From the NCBI GenBank assembly GCA_006503535.1, contig QYRS01000008.1, positions 1,922,001 through 1,986,000 on the forward strand: a stretch of DNA of 64,000 nt. The letters run 5' to 3'. Positions 59,301-64,000 of this stretch are shown in pieces. The translations under genes were made by a program, and so were the position numbers. How positions within the stretch are numbered: position 1 is the first letter of the stretch; every line of letters begins with the position of its first letter. This DNA is from Arthrinium phaeospermum. Lineage: Eukaryota; Ascomycota; Sordariomycetes; Amphisphaeriales; Apiosporaceae. Under the pieces are notes generated by a model, which was not told the DNA's origin, ran no database searches, and worked only from the letters and a program-made list of their open reading frames with translations.

Positions 59301-61119
59301 TCGGCGATAACGATGGACGATCAGGCTCCGGAAGTGCGCGCACTCCTGCGGCTGGCCGACAGAACTCTAGGAACTCTAGCGGCTTCCCTGGTATGGGCAA
59401 CTTCGCCTCTGCCTCTGGCCCACGCACTCTCCCTCCCGGTACCACCTCAGAAGACCGCATGCGTATGTCGGCTGGTCAGATGGCACGACCCAGTATGGGC
59501 GGTGCTGCCATCCCTTCGATGGGTGGCTTCGGTCGTGGTGGTTTCCCTGGCAACTCAATGTCCCGAACCCCCTCGAGCTCCAACATGGGTGGCCCCAACT
59601 CTCCTAGAACCGGCAGCCGCTCCACTCGCGGTGCCAGCAAGCGTGATCCTTACCAGGCCAAGAATGAGCAGCAGGCCGCTAAGAACATGCCACTCACTGC
59701 TGGTATGAAGCTTGAACCCATTCAGGTTACTCAGAATGGCTGGAAGCCAACCAGCATTGGCGCGAAGCCAGCTGCTGCAGGGCCGACCAACGGACCCATG
59801 GATCCTGCCATGGTCCAGCGTAAGGTTAAGGCTGCCCTGAACAAGATGACGCCAGAGAACTTCGACAGGGTCTCTGCATCTATCCTGGAGATCGCTGGCC
59901 AGTCCAAGGATGAGACTGATGGTCGCACTCTTCGCCAAGTCATTCAACTCACCTTCGAGAAAGCCACCGACGAAGCTCACTGGGCGTCGATGTATGCCAA
60001 GTTCTGCAAGCGTATGCTGGAGAGCATGAGCGCCGAAATCCGTGACGAAAACATCATGGACAAGAACGGCCAAGTTGTCAGCGGAGGTGCCCTGTTCCGC
60101 AAGTACTTGCTCAACCGGTGTCAAGAGGAGTTCGAGCGTGGCTGGAAGACACAGCTGCCCCAAGCCAAGGAAGGTGCCGACAAGCAGGCCCAGGAAGCTG
60201 TTATGCTTTCTGACGAATACTATATTGCCGCTGCCGCCAAGCGTCGCGGTCTCGGTTTGGTTCAGTTCATTGGTGAGCTGTACAAGCTTGCTATGCTGAC
60301 AGAGCGTATTATGCACGAATGTGTGCGCAAATTGGTCGATTACAGCGGCGTGCCCGACGAGGCCGAAGTAGAGTCGTTGTCCAAGCTGCTCAAGACCATT
60401 GGTGGCAACCTCGATGGCTCCGAGAAGGGCAGACTGATGATGGATGCTTACTTCCAGCGCATCCAGTCCATGGCTGACATGCCGGAGCTCAACAGCCGTC
60501 TCAGATTCATGCTCATGGACGTTATCGACCTGAGGAGGGATGGCTGGCAATCCAAGGAACAGAACAAGGGCCCCAAGACCCTGGACGAGGTGCGAGCTGA
60601 AGCCGAGGCTGCAGCTGCTCAGAAGGCCGCCGAGAACGCGCGGACTTCTCACCGTGGAGGCCCTGGCCAGCGCTCGCAAATGGGACGTGGCGACGCCCGC
60701 CAGTTCTCTGGTGGCTACCCCCAACAAAACCAAAACACAGTCGGTATGGACGACCTCCGTCGTCTCAAGGGTGCTGCTGGCCGCACTGCCAGTGGCAACG
60801 TCACCCTGGGCCCCACATCGATGTTCTCCTCTAGAAGCAACAGCGGCAGACGTCTTCCTGGTAGCGCCCTTAGCCGGGGCAATGAAGACTCGGCCGCTTC
60901 TTCAAGGACCGGCACTCCTCCCACGAGAGAAGCAAGCAACAACACCTACAGGTAATTACTTACTCCCTCCATTTAGAGATGGGAATAACGCATGCTAACG
61001 CCCTCAATAGTCTCCTAGCCAATATGGGGGAAGATCACCCGGCCTCTCCGCCGTCGACCGCTGCCTCGCCCGCTCTAGCTAAGGCGACACCCGATACCGG
61101 AGCATCTGCGAAGGAGTGA
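56381..61119 (+). CDS. eIF4G: Eukaryotic translation initiation factor 4G (MIF4G scaffold)
   Basis: Exons 56381-57372, 57803-60951 and 61011-61119; about 1,417 residues if the frame break is ignored. eIF4G bridges cap-bound eIF4E, eIF4A and the 40S-bound eIF3. The eIF4E-binding site YDPNFLL lies at about 59216, and the MIF4G HEAT domain runs from about 59800 (MVQRKVKAALNKMTPENF) to 60535 with a typical LFRKYLLNRCQEEFERGW helix. The N-terminal third is Gln/Pro/Gly-rich with RGG patches, the middle is a Lys/Glu/Ala coiled region (58330-58850), and the C terminus is RG/Ser-rich. Exon 1 is one base short. The frame changes near 56712-56728 around AACCCAACGGG, where a fourth C would give a continuous SNPNGKNMPQFGF reading. 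Intron 1 (430 bp, GTACAT donor) is long and open in frame; intron 2 (59 bp) has a GCTAAC branch site. Confidence 0.88.
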
Positions 61120-62496
61120 TGATAGGTCGTTTTCTTTCCATCATAGAGCACGTCATGCATTTTGCGGTTGCAGCATATCTCTGCATAGACTTGGGGACTG
61201 TTGCATTTACGGGCTTCCTAAAAAGTGTCGACAAAAGTTACAGGTGCTTTTCACACTTCATGATACCTCACATCTTCTGATAGAGTTACACTCCCCTGAT
61301 CAGTGTCTTAAAAAAAGACATGAATATTTTCTCCCAAACATTCTTCGCTTCACCCAATTGTGTTTTCATATCATTTTATTTCTCTTGACTCCTCCATGCT
61401 GTCGGTTGTTAAAAGGCACTTGCACGCACTTTCCTCCGAGATGTATTGCCTTGTTATTACATGACAGCTGCTCATAGCTCCGTTTACATCTTGCTGCCGG
61501 CTGGCCTAGTCTGGTGCTTCCCACAAGGTAAAAAGCGAGTGTTTGAGCATGGAGGGTCGAGCGTTGGGGAGACAAGATGGCTTCAGGGGCAATAACGAAG
61601 ATGAGGATAATTCACGAATGGATTTAGGGGAGGGCAAAGGTGTTTCGGTGCAGACCGGAACGGCAGTGTATTTGTTTCTGATCGCATTGGGACAAAGGAG
61701 TTGTTATCTGATCGTGGCTTTCTTGTCTTTTTCGCTTTTCCTTTTCCACTTCTCGTTTCTGATTTTCTCTCTCATGCTACTGGCTGGCTGGCAGGTCAGG
61801 ACATGCCTAGAATGACGATGGCATGCGATAACCGGCCGTAACATGAGCTCACGCGTTTGATCGAATTCGCCATGAATTTACTCGTCATTTGTCCAGAATG
61901 AGAAAAAGAAGGGAAGACGGACGGATGGACAAAGACATATCCACAGCGAGTCAAGTGTGGTGTCACGAAGGGAGGGCGGAAGGAGGGGGGGTCAGAAAGA
62001 AGGACACGAAGAGAGGGCGAGAGAGACACTTGCGGATGGAGGGGACCCCTTGAGAGTTGAAAAGTGAGGGGGACGGAATGAGTGGATTGGCTGGGGACGG
62101 CGCTTCTCAGTTCGTTCGTTCTTGTACTACAATCAATCAATCAGAATCACCCAAAAACCAAAAATCTCACCAACACCAGCTTAATTACTAGAACCAAAAA
62201 AGGCACCTTTGCTTGACTTTGCGTTACGAAGTAAAGTGAAGTGAAGTAAGTGAAGGGGGCCAGGTGTGGACAGAACTGGGATACGGACAGGACAGATAGC
62301 AGATATGCGAATAATGATTGTCACCTTCGTAATGTCTTCTTTCTTTCTAATGAAGTGAACCGTTGTGATTGTAATGACCTTGATCTCAAGATGATGGGGA
62401 ATGCTGAAAGGAGAACCTTCCTGCGAAGAAGCTATTGGGATATATATTCTCATTAGCGATCTACAAATCATAATCTGGACATGCCTATGTACCTAG
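61120..62496. other. eIF4G 3' flank to tRNA
   Basis: About 1.4 kb. T-rich 3' UTR-like sequence follows the eIF4G stop. A 90-codon frame with a hydrophobic stretch (61543-61815) has no supporting similarity, so I leave it uncalled. Confidence 0.55.
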
Positions 62497-62579
62497 GCAC
62501 TGGTGGCGCAATGGTAGCGCGTTGCTTTCCGGCTTCAAGGAATTAGCAAAGGCTGTGGGTTCGAGTCCCGCCTGGTGCT
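62497..62579 (+). tRNA. tRNA-Arg(CCG) with an 11-nt intron
   Basis: The cloverleaf folds completely. The acceptor stem GCACTGG / CTGGTGC has two G-U wobbles. The D stem GCGC/GCGC encloses AATGGTA, the anticodon stem is TTGCT/AGCAA, and the T arm is GTGGG-TTCGAGT-CCCGC with one wobble. The anticodon CCG is at 62529-62531 and reads CGG (Arg). An 11-base intron (62533-62543) interrupts the anticodon loop at the canonical place, one base 3' of the anticodon. Box B GGTTCGAGTCC is exact. A TTTT Pol III terminator follows at about 62584. No 3' CCA is encoded, as expected in eukaryotes. Confidence 0.93.
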
Positions 62580-63175
62580 TCAACTTTTGATTTTTGAATC
62601 CGAGTCTCATCTTTCTTTTTGGCAGAACATGCAACTCTGGTGCAACGATCTCGCATGTTTATACTATTAAAGGATGTGTAGGTGGATAGATGGGTGGCAT
62701 GTCTTACCCCCGGGAGGCCGGAGCGGCCCCGCAGACGTCAAGTACAACAGCAATAAGCTGTCTCACACAACAGGAGCCGAGTTACGAGAATATGCACTGT
62801 AGTATAAAGGAAGAACGAGAATGTTACTATAACGGGATATGACCTTAATGTATAGAGTATTCCAGTAATATTTCTAAGCTTCATTGCAAAGTGATATATA
62901 TCCATCGCAAACAACCACCCAACAGGCGAGAGACCACAAAACTCCTCGAAACGCCAGACGACCAATTATGTTGTGAACAGAGGCATACACAAACGCATCA
63001 GTGACAGGAAATTCAAAACGCCCCTCTTCTTCTTCCAAGTCATATCCAGCTCGTTTCCCTGCATACCACAAAACTCCTATCCTAGCCCATAACATCATAG
63101 CCGCTCCCTAAGTAGTCATCGACATGCATTTCATACACCAAAACCCATTCGCCACGTACGTACATACACACATCC
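62580..63175. other. Spacer between tRNA and pol1 3' end
   Basis: About 600 bp containing the Pol III terminator and the presumed 3' UTR of the minus-strand polymerase gene. No gene is seen. Confidence 0.6.
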
Positions 63176-64000
63176 CTAAGCAGCCACGAACCCCAGCTTG
63201 CTAAACAAGGTATCCATCGCCACCCAGCGACGCCCGCACTTATCCAAGTACTTATCCACGACGCCCCGAACGGTGTCGAACCGAGCCCGGTTGTACTCCG
63301 CATTGGCCAGGATCTCGTCTCGCTCTGCGGCCGTCAGCTTCCGGTCGCCCTCGGTGTCCTGCGCCTTGGCCCGGGCGCGGTCCACGTCCCAGAGCGACGC
63401 GAAGTAGACGAGCTGGTTGTAGATGTCGCGCTCGCCCACCTCGTAGCGCATGCGGCCGAGGCAGCCCGACGCCAGGCCCTTGGGCCCCAGGCAGCGCGTG
63501 CCGTAGACGCTCATCTGGCGCGTGCGCAGGCCGCACGACGCGTCGTCGCACACGAGCCACCCCTCGTAGTAGCGGCTCGTCTGGGCGCGCACCGCGGCCT
63601 CGACCTGCGCCACGACGCTGAGGTTGGGGATTATTGCTGTGCACGACGGGCAGGCGACGCCCTGGGGCGTGATCTGCTTGCTCTCGAGGAGGCCCTCGAA
63701 CGGCGACGAGACGCGGCACTTGCGGCAGCGCAGCGAGAGGCGGGCGCAGTCGGCGAAGCGGACCTCGTCGGGGATCTGCGACTCGAGCGGATGGATCTCG
63801 AGGTCGTTGCCGCCACCGTTCTGGTGCGACGACGAGTTGTTGGCATACTTCTTAATGTCGAGTCCCAGCTGCTCGGCGAGCTGCGACGTGGACGTGCCGA
63901 TGATGTTGGCGCATAGACGCTCGACGGGCGGGAAGATCTGCTTGCCGATGTACCACTCGACATCGACCTGCAGACCCGAATCCGCCTTCATCACGTCTTG
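63176..64000 (-). CDS. pol1: DNA polymerase alpha catalytic subunit, C-terminal part (truncated by window edge)
   Basis: The minus-strand frame is open from the window edge to a stop at 63176, covering the last 274 residues of a protein that continues outside. It contains the end of the B-family polymerase thumb (VEWYIGKQIFPPVERLC) followed by the C-terminal zinc domain. The first zinc module is CRKC ... CPSC and the second is CDDASC ... C-x-G-P-K-G-L-A-S-G-C; in polymerase alpha this domain binds the B subunit that links it to primase. The enzyme starts each Okazaki fragment by extending the RNA primer with DNA. An Asn/Ser/His/Gly linker (residues NNSSSHQNGGGN) between thumb and zinc domain is longer than in yeast. 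No intron is seen in this part. Confidence 0.93.
   Translation of the reverse strand, partial: QDVMKADSGLQVDVEWYIGKQIFPPVERLCANIIGTSTSQLAEQLGLDIKKYANNSSSHQNGGGNDLEIHPLESQIPDEVRFADCARLSLRCRKCRVSSPFEGLLESKQITPQGVACPSCTAIIPNLSVVAQVEAAVRAQTSRYYEGWLVCDDASCGLRTRQMSVYGTRCLGPKGLASGCLGRMRYEVGERDIYNQLVYFASLWDVDRARAKAQDTEGDRKLTAAERDEILANAEYNRARFDTVRGVVDKYLDKCGRRWVAMDTLFSKLGFVAA

Noticed and set aside
58289..60733. Long minus-strand frames of 331 and 392 codons opposite eIF4G
   Set aside because: Leu/Gly-rich antisense translation of a Lys/Glu/Ala coding region; the sense strand carries the MIF4G domain.
61543..61815. 90-codon plus-strand frame with a hydrophobic stretch downstream of eIF4G
   Set aside because: The hydrophobic part comes from T-rich sequence; there is no similarity or splice context to support a membrane peptide.

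Overview
The window reads as nuclear DNA of a filamentous ascomycete, probably a Sordariomycete. The evidence is short introns (mostly 53-190 bp) with GT..AG ends and CTAAC/CTGAC branch sites, wide intergenic gaps, low-complexity Ser/Gln/Ala/Gly runs in coding sequence, and fungal protein types (C2H2 plus fungal-specific transcription factor domain, Atg101, Ssp1-type CaMKK). The genus call is inference. I rebuilt exon structures by hand, so each spliced gene is given as its genomic span with exon limits in the text.

Layout. 1-5.7 kb: no supportable gene. 5.7-6.75 kb: intronless NmrA/isoflavone-reductase-like protein (-). 6.75-13.0 kb: long gap ending in a pyrimidine-rich leader with a probable 5' UTR intron. 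13.0-26.2 kb: conserved block with a forkhead factor of Hcm1/Sep1 type (+), atg101 (-), pex3 (+), TRAPP subunit bet5 (-) and a CaMKK/Ssp1-type kinase (+). atg101/pex3 and bet5/kinase are divergent pairs. 27.2-39.2 kb: a possible nitrogen-compound catabolic cluster with a C2H2/fungal_trans regulator (-), an SDR oxidoreductase (+), an amidase-signature enzyme (-), a NodB-fold deacetylase/cyclic-imidase-like hydrolase (+) and an AAAP amino-acid permease (+). The heptamer GTTGGAG (either strand) occurs eleven times in three intergenic regions of this block and appears to be spread at about chance frequency elsewhere. This is the best candidate for an undescribed system.

41-46.2 kb: two genes recognisable by protein similarity but broken by many small indels, a 2EXR/F-box-like fungal protein (+) and a double-RING plus LON-domain protein of the LONRF/CrgA type (-). 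A 218-bp tandem duplication lies between them. 46.2-56.4 kb: large gap holding a 147-bp tandem duplication and a degenerate tRNA-like element. 56.4-61.1 kb: translation factor eIF4G (+), with an apparent 1-nt loss near its N terminus and a long ORF-bearing intron. 62.5 kb: intron-containing tRNA-Arg(CCG). 63.2-64 kb: C-terminal zinc domain of DNA polymerase alpha (-), running off the window.

Single-base frameshifts, mostly at short homopolymers, occur from about 35.9 kb rightward, including in the essential eIF4G. None is apparent in the coding exons between 5.7 and 34.3 kb. Part of the apparent gene decay may therefore be assembly indel error rather than biology.
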